Assembly: GCA_002310115.1 (NCBI GenBank)
Contig: DBYI01000016.1
Span: 101,763 to 149,975, forward strand
DNA: 48,213 nucleotides
Source: Ruminococcus flavefaciens
Lineage (GTDB): Bacteria > Bacillota > Clostridia > Oscillospirales > Ruminococcaceae
Direction of reading: 5' to 3'
Shown: piece by piece, positions 7,919 to 16,375 of the stretch
How the letters are laid out: each line of letters opens with the position of its first letter
Position numbering within the stretch: the first letter of the stretch is position 1
The notes under the pieces: model-generated
The model's input: only the letters and a program-made list of their open reading frames with translations
What the model was told of the DNA's origin: nothing
Databases searched by the model: none
Translations under genes and position numbers: made by a program

Positions 7919-9171
7919 TGGAAAATCATTATTTTGTGGACTCGGACAAGCTTTCTGAGGATGCACTGAAAAAGAAACATGAACTTGAGACAAATCCGTC
8001 TTCACGTACAAATCATATGGAGTACATGGAGGGGATGGAGCATATTAAATCTGATATAATGGACAAAGTTATTACTGAGATGAAGAATTATGATTATTCT
8101 CAGTATACTGTTACTGATGTCAGAGCAGCACTTTCACACGAAAACTGCTCTGTTGAGGATTTTAAGGCACTTCTTTCGCCTGCTGCTGAACCTTTTCTTG
8201 AAAAAATGGCAGAAAAGGCAAGACTTGAGACTCAGAGGCACTTCGGAAATACGGTTTATCTCTTCACTCCTTTGTATATAGCGAATTACTGTGAGAATTA
8301 TTGCGTATACTGTGGTTTTAACTGTTATAACGACATTAGGCGCATGAAGCTGAATATGGAGCAGATAGAGCATGAAATGAAGGTTATTGCAGACAGTGGA
8401 ATGGAAGAGATTCTGATTCTTACAGGTGAAAGTCGTTCACAAAGCAGTGTTGAGTATATCGGCGAAGCTTGTAAGCTTGCACGAAAGTATTTTCGTATGG
8501 TAGGAGTAGAGGTTTACCCACTTAATGTTGATGAGTATAGATATCTTCATGAATGCGGAGTTGACTATGTTACTGTATTTCAGGAGACATACAACAGTGA
8601 TCGTTATGAACAACTTCATCTTCTCGGACACAAGAGAGTTTTTCCATACCGCTTTGAGTCTCAGGAAAGAGCTCTCATGGGGGGGATGAGAGGAATTGCC
8701 TGTTCTGCTCTTCTGGGACTTTCTGATTTCAGGCGTGACGCACTTGCAAGCGCACTTCATGTATACTATCTGCAGAGAAAGTATCCTCAAGCAGAGATAT
8801 CACTTTCCTGTCCGAGACTTCGACCAATAATAAATAATGAAGAAATTAATCCTCTTGATGTTCATGAGAAACAGCTTTGTCAGGTACTATGTGCTTATAG
8901 GATATTTCTTCCATTTTGCGGTATAACTGTCTCTTCGCGCGAGAGCGAGAGCTTTCGTAATGGTATCGTCAAAATTGCTGCTACAAAGGTATCTGCCGGA
9001 GTTTCAACCGGCATAGGGGATCATGAAAGCAAGTATACAGGGAAAGAGAACGAAACTGCGGAGGGCGACGAGCAGTTTGAAATCAATGATAGTCGTAGCT
9101 TTGATAAAATGTATAAGGATATGTCGGCTGAAGGATTACAGCCTGTACTGAATGATTACCTTTATGTCTGA
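7918..9171 (+). CDS. thiH: Tyrosine lyase ThiH (radical SAM)
   Basis: ThiH splits tyrosine into p-cresol and dehydroglycine, the glycine imine used by ThiG; this oxygen-sensitive route replaces the ThiO oxidase of aerobes. The 417-residue protein has the radical SAM motif CENYCVYCGF near residue 124, the segments ILTGESR and VEVYPLN, and the FQETYN stretch, all typical of ThiH. It starts at ATG 7918 on the last base of the preceding gene and overlaps tenI. Confidence 0.96.
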   Translation: MENHYFVDSDKLSEDALKKKHELETNPSSRTNHMEYMEGMEHIKSDIMDKVITEMKNYDYSQYTVTDVRAALSHENCSVEDFKALLSPAAEPFLEKMAEKARLETQRHFGNTVYLFTPLYIANYCENYCVYCGFNCYNDIRRMKLNMEQIEHEMKVIADSGMEEILILTGESRSQSSVEYIGEACKLARKYFRMVGVEVYPLNVDEYRYLHECGVDYVTVFQETYNSDRYEQLHLLGHKRVFPYRFESQERALMGGMRGIACSALLGLSDFRRDALASALHVYYLQRKYPQAEISLSCPRLRPIINNEEINPLDVHEKQLCQVLCAYRIFLPFCGITVSSRESESFRNGIVKIAATKVSAGVSTGIGDHESKYTGKENETAEGDEQFEINDSRSFDKMYKDMSAEGLQPVLNDYLYV

Positions 9172-9757
9172 TATTGTTTGTGTGACGGCTAGAAAGCTAT
9201 GTAGTAAAAATTTTTTTGAACAGCTAGAACGCATAGCAAATGCTAAGCCGAAATTCGTAATACTACGCGAAAAGGATATTATTGAAGAAGAATATAATGC
9301 CTTGGCAGAAAAAGCAGCAGAAATATGTCAAGGTAAAACAGAGATGGTGTTACACTTTTACTGGAAAACGGCAATAAATCTTGGCAAGGATAGCATACAT
9401 TTGCCTCTTCACATTTTGCGAATGCTTACAGATGCTGACAAAAGACATTTTCGTCGAATTGGAGTATCATGTCATTCTGTCGAAGATGCATTAGAAGCTC
9501 AGAAACTGGGAGCGTCATATATAACAGCAGGCCATATTTTTTCGACTGATTGCAAGAAAGGACTTGCTCCAAGAGGAATAGATTTTTTGCGAAAGGTATG
9601 TATAAGTATTGATATTCCTGTGTATGCAATTGGTGGAATCTCACCTGAAAACATAGGATTAGTCCGCGAATGTGGAGCTGCAGGAGCCTGTGTAATGAGT
9701 GGGTTTATGCGCTGCGACGATCCTTCTGAGTTTATAAGCGAATTTGATAGGAAGTGA
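9164..9757 (+). CDS. tenI: Thiazole tautomerase TenI
   Basis: TenI has the ThiE fold but isomerises the ThiG product to the aromatic thiazole carboxylate. The 197-residue protein carries the TenI signature GHIFSTDCKKGLAPRG, close to B. subtilis TenI in the same region, plus VSCHSVEDALEAQKLGA and VYAIGGISPEN. I use ATG 9164, which overlaps the thiH stop; ATG 9152 is the alternative and neither has a good ribosome binding site, so coupling to thiH is likely. Confidence 0.88.
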   Translation: MSDIVCVTARKLCSKNFFEQLERIANAKPKFVILREKDIIEEEYNALAEKAAEICQGKTEMVLHFYWKTAINLGKDSIHLPLHILRMLTDADKRHFRRIGVSCHSVEDALEAQKLGASYITAGHIFSTDCKKGLAPRGIDFLRKVCISIDIPVYAIGGISPENIGLVRECGAAGACVMSGFMRCDDPSEFISEFDRK

Positions 9758-9762
9758 TTAAT

Positions 9763-10398
9763 ATGAAAATAGATAAGAAGAATCTTTTGCTGTATGCAGT
9801 TACTGACAGAAATTGCCTTCGAGGCATAGGACTTGAAGAAGCTGTAGAACAGGCTATTGTTGGAGGTGTGGGAGTAGTTCAGTTACGTGAAAAATGTATT
9901 GGCAAAGACGAGCTATTTAATGAAGCTAAAAATTTGCTAAAAATATGTCATAAACACAATGTACCGTTAATAATTAATGATGATTATGAAGTGGCATTGA
10001 AATGCGGAGCTGATGGAGTTCATGTTGGCATTGAGGATGCACCTGTTTCTGAGATAAGGCGTATTGCTGGTGATGATTTTATTATAGGAGCTACTGCTAA
10101 AACTGTTGAACAGGCAAAATATGCGGAGCGCTCTGGGGCAGATTATCTTGGAGTTGGAGCAGTTTTTCCGTCTCCAACAAAAACTAACGCTATAAGAATA
10201 ACTCCAGAGGAACTCAAAGCTATATGTAACAGCGTAAATATACCTGCTGTAGCAATCGGCGGAATATCTGCAGCAAATGTCAATGAGATAAAAGGCTGTG
10301 GACATAGTGGCATTGCGGTAGTATCTGCTGTTTTCGGTGCGGATGATATAAAGAATGCAGCTAATGAGCTTAGGTTGGCTGCCTTAAAAACAATTTAG
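9763..10398 (+). CDS. thiE: Thiamine-phosphate synthase ThiE
   Basis: ThiE condenses hydroxymethylpyrimidine diphosphate with thiazole phosphate to form thiamine phosphate. The 211-residue protein has the diagnostic VVQLREK, PLIINDDYEVAL, GADGVHVG, IIGATAKT, GVGAVFPSPTK and VAIGGISAAN motifs of a TIM barrel. AGGAAG lies 8 bases before ATG 9763. Together with tenI it gives two ThiE-fold proteins side by side, with distinct roles. Confidence 0.96.
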   Translation: MKIDKKNLLLYAVTDRNCLRGIGLEEAVEQAIVGGVGVVQLREKCIGKDELFNEAKNLLKICHKHNVPLIINDDYEVALKCGADGVHVGIEDAPVSEIRRIAGDDFIIGATAKTVEQAKYAERSGADYLGVGAVFPSPTKTNAIRITPEELKAICNSVNIPAVAIGGISAANVNEIKGCGHSGIAVVSAVFGADDIKNAANELRLAALKTI

Positions 10399-10406
10399 GA
10401 GTTGTT

Positions 10407-11180
10407 ATGGTAAAATACTATGATATTGGACTTAATCTGTTTTGTAAACAGTTCAAAGATCCTGAGAAAATAATTAATGACGCAATAGATGAAAATGTTA
10501 GTTGTATTTTAACAGGATCAGATATGAGAAGTAGCGAAAGCGTTAACAAATTTGTTAAATGCCATGACTGTTTTGGTACTTGCGGGATACATCCGCACAG
10601 TGCTGACAGCGCAAAGGCTGAGGACTTTCTGCGTATACGTGAGATTATATCGAAAAATGAAAAGATAGTAGCAGTAGGTGAGTGTGGACTAGATTATGAC
10701 AGAATGTTTTCTACACGTGAGAACCAGATCCGTTGCTTTGAACATCATATAAAAATTGCGGAAGAGCTTGGAAAACCTTTATTTTTGCATGAAAGGGAAG
10801 CAACTGATGATTTTATCCTACGTTTTAAGAAGCATAGTGATATATGCAGTCATTCAGTAGTACATTGCTTTACAGGTGACAAAAACACTCTGAAAAAGTA
10901 TATTGATATGGGCTTTTACATAGGAATAACAGGATGGATATGTGATGAAAGAAGGGGTGGAGCGCTTCGCGAAGCAGTAAAGCTTATACCTTTGGATCGT
11001 CTAATGATAGAAACCGATGCTCCATACCTTACTCCGCGTAATATTAAAGGGCTTGATCGGACTAATGTACCTCAGAATATAAAATATGTTGCTACTGAGC
11101 TAGCTAAAAACATGCGATTAAATGAAGCAGAGCTTATCGTTGCAGTAAAAGAGAATACTGAACGCTTTTTCGGGATATAA
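10407..11180 (+). CDS. tatD: TatD family metal-dependent hydrolase
   Basis: The 257-residue protein is a metal-dependent nuclease/hydrolase of the TatD family. It begins YDIGLNLFCKQF, the variant start of true TatD (E. coli TatD has DIGVNL) rather than the DTHAHL of YcfH-type proteins, and goes on with CGIHPHSAD, VAVGECGLDYDRMFST, HEREA, HCFTG, YIGITGWICDERRG and IETDAPYLTPR. All the expected metal ligands in these motifs are present. It ends the thi operon, 8 bases after thiE with AGGAG, and a terminator follows. A link to thiamine is not obvious. Confidence 0.9.
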   Translation: MVKYYDIGLNLFCKQFKDPEKIINDAIDENVSCILTGSDMRSSESVNKFVKCHDCFGTCGIHPHSADSAKAEDFLRIREIISKNEKIVAVGECGLDYDRMFSTRENQIRCFEHHIKIAEELGKPLFLHEREATDDFILRFKKHSDICSHSVVHCFTGDKNTLKKYIDMGFYIGITGWICDERRGGALREAVKLIPLDRLMIETDAPYLTPRNIKGLDRTNVPQNIKYVATELAKNMRLNEAELIVAVKENTERFFGI

Positions 11181-11181
11181 A

Positions 11182-11218
11182 AAGCTGCATGAATATCATA
11201 ATATGTTCCATGCAGCTT
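11182..11218. terminator. Bidirectional terminator between tatD and the metallophosphoesterase
   Basis: A perfect 10-bp stem AAGCTGCATG/CATGCAGCTT lies between convergent stops. On the minus strand it is followed by a run of T; on the plus strand by AT-rich sequence. It can serve both genes. Confidence 0.85.
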
Positions 11219-11222
11219 ATAA

Positions 11223-11885
11223 TTATTTTAATGGAATGATGTTGTTAAAAACAGCATAAAAACTAAGTGGAATATGCTTATCTATGTGGCATTTCCCGAA
11301 AAACCACTTCTTGTACCTGCAAACTTTTATCATTTCTTCAAAAAAGGCATGCATTTCAATTCTTTGAAGTACATCTACTCCGAGGCAGTCTTTTAAAGAA
11401 GCGGGAGGTTCGTGAGTAATGATATAGTCGATATCATACTTGTTTTGCTTGAGATTAGCAATACCTTCTAATATTTCTTGATGATTAGGTTGTTCACGTT
11501 CCCACCAATCTGTGTTTTCTCTGAAATCTTTATCCTGGCTGTGGCCGCCACCGAATGTGAATATTTTCTTTTTTTCGATGGTATAAACCTGTCCACGCAT
11601 TAGATGAAAGATATTTTTTTCAATCTTTCGTATCTTTCCACCGTTCCAGGTTTCGATTGGATATTTCTCGAGGATATCAAAATTTTCGTGGCAACCATCA
11701 ACAAAGGCAATCCTGAAATTCTTTTCTGTAAGCTTTTTGAGATTGGCTTTTTCTTCCTTTGAATTGTTCCAGATATAGCCAAAATCTCCGGCAACTATTA
11801 ATGTGTCACCATATGAGAGCTTTTTCATTCCAGGGCTTTTAAAGCGGGTTATGTCTCCGTGCATATCTCCGGTTACAAAGATCAC
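11223..11885 (-). CDS. Metallophosphoesterase family protein with altered metal-site motifs
   Basis: A 220-residue calcineurin-like phosphoesterase. Motifs in order: GDMHGD (residues 6-11), GDFGYIW (33-39), DGCHEN (63-68), ITHEPP (156-161) and GKCHIDK (197-203). In the family these read GNHE and GHxH; here the metal-binding Asn is Cys65 and the first His of GHxH is Lys198. The remaining D7, H9, D34, H66, H158 and H200 are in place. The start is GTG at 11885 with GGAGG 6 bases upstream. Substrate unknown; altered or lost second-metal binding is inferred. Confidence 0.82.
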   Translation of the reverse strand: MIFVTGDMHGDITRFKSPGMKKLSYGDTLIVAGDFGYIWNNSKEEKANLKKLTEKNFRIAFVDGCHENFDILEKYPIETWNGGKIRKIEKNIFHLMRGQVYTIEKKKIFTFGGGHSQDKDFRENTDWWEREQPNHQEILEGIANLKQNKYDIDYIITHEPPASLKDCLGVDVLQRIEMHAFFEEMIKVCRYKKWFFGKCHIDKHIPLSFYAVFNNIIPLK

Positions 11886-12151
11886 AATAAAACCTCCGTT
11901 CTTTTGTTCTTTTGTGTAGCAGCTATTATTTATCTGTGCTGCATTCTGTCTTTTTGTCTACATATTTATTTTATCATATTTTTGAGAAAAGGTAAAGATA
12001 AAATGAAAAATTTTAAAAAATAAAATTATTTAGAACCCCCTTTTAAAATAATAAAAAATCTGCTATAATATTATAGTATAGATTATTATACTTTCATTTT
12101 TTCAGAATTTGATATCAACACGGTATTACCGTTTGCAATAAAGGAGTTATA

Positions 12152-13570
12152 ATGAAAAGAGTAGTATCTTTACTTTCTGCGCTGATAATTGTGTTTCCTT
12201 TTTTAGGATTATTCAGTGCAAAAGCTGTTAATTTTCCGCTTAATACGACTATCATGAGTGAATCGGCTGTATTGCTTAATCTTGATACAAATACAGTCAT
12301 ACACAAGAAGAATTCTGACAGAAGACAGGCTCCAGGGCCTCTTGTAAATATTATGACAGCTGTGGTCTGTCTTGAAAACTGTAAGAACTTATCTCAGCAA
12401 ATAACGATTGATGAAGAAGTTTATGATTATCTTTATAATACCCAGTATCCAGAAGATCTAAGAACAGCATATATCATGGATGGTGATATCCTTACAATTA
12501 ATGATCTACTCTATGCCATGATGCTCACTTCTTCCTATGAAGCTGCTGAAACTATTGCATATACAATTGGAGACAAGAACGCTTCTAAATTTGTGGATAT
12601 GATGAATGAAAAAGCTGCCGAGCTTGGACTAATGGACACGAATTTTACAAATGCGACAGGAGTGTATGACAAAGAGCAGTATACTACGGCGGACGACCTT
12701 GCCAAGTTGACGGTATATGCGCTAGGAGTTCCTGGATTTGAGAAGATTGCTACAACGTACACATATACTCCGTCTATCTCCAATGTCAAAAACCATCCTA
12801 ATCAGGAGGAATGGTACTGGACTCATTCGAATGTAATGATGGAACCTGACGGAGATTATAATTTTAGCGGCGCAAAGGGAATAAAGACTGCAAATCTTGA
12901 GGTAGCAGGCAGAAATAGCGTTATCATGGCGAGTCGTGACGGAAACAAGTATCTTTGTGTGCTTTTGAAGTCGCCTTTAAACGATGAACGCGGTGAAATA
13001 ACCTATTATCATATTACTGATGCAATGACATTGTTCAAATGGGCGTTCAATCATTTTTCGTATCAGGTAATACTGGCAGATACCGCGGAAGTTGGTGAGC
13101 TGCCTGTAGAGCTTGCTGAAGGAAATGACTATGTCCTTGTCCGTCCTAAAGAAGAATTTACTCTCTTATGGTATGATGGAGTTGATATATCGACTATAAG
13201 TCGTGACAAGGTCGTTTGGTATAAAAATACGTTGCAGGCTCCTGTTGCAAAAGGACAGCCGCTTGGCACGGTTACTCTTGAATATTCTGGTGAAGAATTG
13301 GGAACTGTTGAGATTGTTGCTGTGAACAATGTTGAACGTTCAACATCGAAATATAATATCTATGCAGCAAAAATGTTCACGAAATCACGTTGGTTCCATA
13401 AAGCTTTGCTTATTTCATTCCTATTGTGCGCAATATATATCATACTCTGTGTTTATTCATATATAGTTTTCAAGAGTAAATCCAAGCCAATGAAGCCGAT
13501 TTATGCAGTGCCTAAAGTTGATGACAAAGCAAGGCGCAGAAGAGGTCTGCCGCCAGAGGACGAAGAATAG
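12152..13570 (+). CDS. DacF/PBP5-like D,D-carboxypeptidase homologue without catalytic motifs
   Basis: This 472-residue protein has the full layout of a DacF-type low-molecular-weight PBP: signal peptide (residues 1-25), peptidase S11 domain, PBP5 C-terminal beta domain (about 305-400), then a membrane helix (about 425-445) and a basic/acidic tail. The fold motifs are clear, but all three active-site motifs are changed. SxxK is P63-L-V-N66 (QAPGPLVNIMT), SxN is S127-S-Y129, and KTG is K245-T-A247. The nucleophile Ser and general base Lys are gone, so it should neither cleave D-Ala nor bind penicillin covalently. The reading frame is intact and has a clear ribosome binding site. A -10-like TATAAT lies at 12064. 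A scaffold or regulatory role is inferred. Confidence 0.88.
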   Translation: MKRVVSLLSALIIVFPFLGLFSAKAVNFPLNTTIMSESAVLLNLDTNTVIHKKNSDRRQAPGPLVNIMTAVVCLENCKNLSQQITIDEEVYDYLYNTQYPEDLRTAYIMDGDILTINDLLYAMMLTSSYEAAETIAYTIGDKNASKFVDMMNEKAAELGLMDTNFTNATGVYDKEQYTTADDLAKLTVYALGVPGFEKIATTYTYTPSISNVKNHPNQEEWYWTHSNVMMEPDGDYNFSGAKGIKTANLEVAGRNSVIMASRDGNKYLCVLLKSPLNDERGEITYYHITDAMTLFKWAFNHFSYQVILADTAEVGELPVELAEGNDYVLVRPKEEFTLLWYDGVDISTISRDKVVWYKNTLQAPVAKGQPLGTVTLEYSGEELGTVEIVAVNNVERSTSKYNIYAAKMFTKSRWFHKALLISFLLCAIYIILCVYSYIVFKSKSKPMKPIYAVPKVDDKARRRRGLPPEDEE

Positions 13571-13586
13571 ATATTTATACAATATG

Positions 13587-13619
13587 ATACCGTACAGTAG
13601 CCCTGTACGGTATTTCTTG
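13587..13619 (+). terminator. Terminator of the DacF-like gene
   Basis: A perfect 11-bp stem ATACCGTACAG/CTGTACGGTAT with loop TAGCC is followed by a T-rich tail. The group II intron begins directly behind it, the insertion preference known for class C bacterial introns. Confidence 0.88.
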
Positions 13620-13622
13620 TTT

Positions 13623-14634
13623 GTCCGACATGGGCACAATCTAACGGGTGAAAGTCCTGAACATGCCCAGATAGTGAGAAGTTAGCAGAGTCCGTAGTAG
13701 TGAAGAAGTTTCTGTAATGGAGATGGAGCGAAGGGACGAACAATCAAGCAGTTTGAGTATGTCTCGTGTTGCAGGAAAGACAACGTCTGCCGTAACCAAT
13801 CGGGTGAAAGACGATCAATCCAAGCGGGACGGAAAGGAAAGAACGCAAGGAAACAAGTAATCTAATGGAGCAGATACTCTCAATAGATAATCTGAACAGA
13901 GCATATCTGCAAGTCGTTCGAAACAAGGGCGCAGAGGGAGTGGATGGTATGAAGTACACAGAACTCAAAGAGCACCTCGAAAAGAATGGCGATGACATTA
14001 GGGAACAGCTGAGGTTCAGAAAGTACAAACCTCAGCCAGTACGAAGAGTAGAGATTCCGAAGCCTGACGGAGGAACTCGAAAACTGGGAGTACCGACGGT
14101 AACAGACAGATTCGTACAACAAGCCATAGCGCAGGTGCTAACACCAATCTTCGAGGAACAGTTTCACGAGAACAGCTACGGATTCAGACCTAACAGATGC
14201 GGACAGCAAGCAGTCCTGACAGCATTAGACATCATGAATGATGGAAATGACTGGATAGTAGACGTTGACTTAGAAAAGTTTTTTGACACAGTAAACCATG
14301 ACAAACTAATAACATTAGTCGGCAAAACCATAAAAGACGGAGACGTCATATCTATTTTAAGGAAGTTCCTTGTAAGCGGAATCATGATAGATGATGAATA
14401 ATAATAATCTATCGTCGGAACACCTCACGTTGGAAACCTGTCCCATTTGCTGGCAAATATCATGCTGAATGAACTTTGCAATAAATAAAATGAGACTAAA
14501 CCAATTTGGACTAGTCTCAATGTTAGATTACTACACCGAAAGGTGTGTTACTTGTTATTTGATTGAACCGCCGCATACGGAACCGTAGGTGCGCTGGTGT
14601 GAGAGGTCGGCGGCGTCATCGCCGCCTACTCAAT
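13623..14634 (+). mobile_element. Decayed group II intron
   Basis: The 5' end GTCCGACATGGGCAC resembles the GUGYG start of group II introns, and the stretch AGTCCGTAGTAGTGAAGAAG is typical intron sequence ahead of the ORF. The 3' end carries domain V (14567-14598) and domain VI (stem GGCGGCG/CGCCGCC, 14609-14626), ending in TACTCAAT. Most of domain I, the C-terminal half of the reverse transcriptase and the maturase are missing. Domain V has a C-C mismatch (14571 with 14594) in its lower stem. It should be unable to splice or move. The 3' end touches the stop codon of the amidase gene. Confidence 0.8.
13865..14488 (+). pseudogene. Broken group II intron reverse transcriptase/maturase
   Basis: The first 178 codons match the N-terminal part of intron-encoded reverse transcriptases: GAEGVDGM, IPKPDGGTRKLG, TVTDRFVQQAI, FHENSYGFRPNR, and the first catalytic Asp region IVDVDLEKFFDTV. 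Three TAA codons follow in a row (14399-14407). The same frame then continues as S-I-V-G-T-P, GNLS and LLANIMLNEL, with PQGG changed to PHVG, until a TAA at 14486. The YADD catalytic block, maturase and endonuclease domains are absent. Confidence 0.9.
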
Positions 14635-15372
14635 TTATAATGTGATGAAGTCGCTGTTTGAATAGCCTATAATACCGTTATAATTTACAACATACCAGCC
14701 ATTAGTCTGACCGTTTATCATAACCGTTGCATTGTTAGGAATAGAACCAATTATAGTTCCTGATAAGCCAGGATAGTTTCGTATATTAAGGTTGCTGCCA
14801 TTTGTGGTAACTGTTCCCCAGCGTATTGCACCAGCAGGTATGAACGGTATTCCAAAATAATCGCATAAAGAGTTTGTGATATTTCGTGCAATGTTTTCTA
14901 AATTGTTCTTGATCCATGCTTCGTCTGCGTAATTATCGTGATAACCAAGTTCACAAAGAACGGCTACTGCTTTTGTACGAAGAACTTCACCGAGACTATA
15001 AGTTGGAACAGCTTGAACCTTATCTGGGAGAGAATATATAGATTTCAGATTATTGGCTATAATGTTTGCTAGCTTTTCACTCAAGGCGCTTTTGGGTGCG
15101 AAATATATATCTATTCCTCGTAATTTTCCTGACAGATTATCCGGAGCAGCGTTTGAATGAAGCGCAAGATGAACATCATAGTTTCCTGAGTTTGAATCTG
15201 ATATAGCACCCGTAACATTTCTATCAGGATCGTTTCTTATAAAACTTATTCCGCAGGATCTGAGATATGGTTCTATTCTATCGGCAAGTAGATTCATATA
15301 AAGTTCTTCATTGCCGCTCGTTACGTATTTATTCCATTCCTGAGTGGATGGACTTAAAAATACTTTTGGCAT
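14635..15372 (-). CDS. N-acetylmuramoyl-L-alanine amidase with SH3 domain
   Basis: The 245-residue protein combines an amidase_3 domain (residues about 1-178) with a C-terminal bacterial SH3 domain (about 186-245: GSNLNIRNYPG, GWYVVNYNG, GYSNSDFI). It should cut the bond between muramic acid and the stem peptide. Zinc-site elements visible are the NEE at 21-23, H72 in HLALHSN and the catalytic Glu141 in LCELGYHDN. The usual DxGHGG start is SPSTQ here, without the first His, a variant I have seen in clostridial amidases. There is no signal peptide, so export may be non-classical or depend on lysis. The minus-strand start is ATG 15372. Confidence 0.85.
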   Translation of the reverse strand: MPKVFLSPSTQEWNKYVTSGNEELYMNLLADRIEPYLRSCGISFIRNDPDRNVTGAISDSNSGNYDVHLALHSNAAPDNLSGKLRGIDIYFAPKSALSEKLANIIANNLKSIYSLPDKVQAVPTYSLGEVLRTKAVAVLCELGYHDNYADEAWIKNNLENIARNITNSLCDYFGIPFIPAGAIRWGTVTTNGSNLNIRNYPGLSGTIIGSIPNNATVMINGQTNGWYVVNYNGIIGYSNSDFITL

Positions 15373-15460
15373 AATAACATTCCCTTCATAGGATTGAGAA
15401 AACTCTCTTTACTATTTTATGCCGAACGTAAATTATTGTTATTTTTATGTAATTATTCTA

Positions 15461-15489
15461 TTGACTTTTTGCATTTAAAGCGTTATACT
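15461..15489 (+). promoter_or_regulatory. Promoter of tyrA
   Basis: TTGACT (15461-15466), 17-base spacer, TATACT (15484-15489); 34 bases before the tyrA start. Confidence 0.82.
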
Positions 15490-15523
15490 TTAAATGATAA
15501 AAGAACTGTGTAGGAGGAGTTTC

Positions 15524-16375
15524 ATGAATATTCTTGTTGTAGGACTTGGCCTTATAGGCGGTTCATTATGTAAAGCGTTAAAAAAATACACATATCACAC
15601 TGTTACTGGATGTGATCTTAACCATGATATTGAAAATGCTGCTCTCAGAGATGTTGCACTCGATAATGTCTTTGACGGAAGCTATAAAGGCTATGATCTT
15701 GTTATTATTGCGCTTTTTCCTGAAGCATCAGAAAAATTTCTTGAAAAACATGCTAGCGAGATTGAAAAAGGAACGCTTATCACCGATGTGTGCGGCATAA
15801 AAGGCGAATTTTCTGACAGAATGAAAAAAATATCTGAGTCTGTTGGACTCAGATATGTTGGCATGCATCCGATGGCAGGAAAGGAATTCGGTGGATATTA
15901 TAATAGTACAGCTGATCTTTTTGTAAAGGCTAATTTTATTATCGCTCCTTTTAAAGACAGCAGTGAAAAGGATATCGAACTGCTTACAAATGTCGCAAAG
16001 GAAATTGGAGCAGGCAAGATAGTTGTAACGAGTCCTGAAAATCATGATAAAATGATTGCTTATACATCGCAGCTAGCGCATATTGTGTCTAGTGCTTATG
16101 TAAAAAGTCCCGAGCTTGGACTTGAATGCGGTTTCAGCGGTGGTAGTTTTCAAGATATGACACGAATTGCTACTATGAATGAAAAAATGTGGACTGATCT
16201 TTTCATGCAGAACAGAGAAAATCTTCAATATGAGCTTGATACCCTTATATCGAATTTAAATAAATACAGCGATGCTTTAAAAAACGGAGATGCTGATAAA
16301 TTAAGATCTCTTATTGCTGAGGGAAGAGAGCTTAAGGAAGAGAACCTTCGACACAGAGTCGGTCAACCTAACTAA
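15524..16375 (+). CDS. tyrA: Prephenate dehydrogenase
   Basis: The enzyme oxidises prephenate to 4-hydroxyphenylpyruvate with NAD+ in tyrosine synthesis. The 283-residue protein opens with the Rossmann motif GLGLIGGSLCKAL, has HPMAGKEFGGY around residue 120 and the helical C-terminal half ending in the SQLAHIVSSAY and GGSFQDMTRIA segments, as in TyrA. There is no fused chorismate mutase or ACT domain. The ATG at 15524 follows AGGAGG; a strong promoter lies upstream. Its last 8 bases overlap the convergent rluA-like gene. Confidence 0.93.
   Translation: MNILVVGLGLIGGSLCKALKKYTYHTVTGCDLNHDIENAALRDVALDNVFDGSYKGYDLVIIALFPEASEKFLEKHASEIEKGTLITDVCGIKGEFSDRMKKISESVGLRYVGMHPMAGKEFGGYYNSTADLFVKANFIIAPFKDSSEKDIELLTNVAKEIGAGKIVVTSPENHDKMIAYTSQLAHIVSSAYVKSPELGLECGFSGGSFQDMTRIATMNEKMWTDLFMQNRENLQYELDTLISNLNKYSDALKNGDADKLRSLIAEGRELKEENLRHRVGQPN

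Noticed and set aside
13623..14634. Active group II intron or retron
   Set aside because: The reverse transcriptase stops after 178 codons, lacks YADD, and domain V carries a mismatch; no retron RNA structure is seen.
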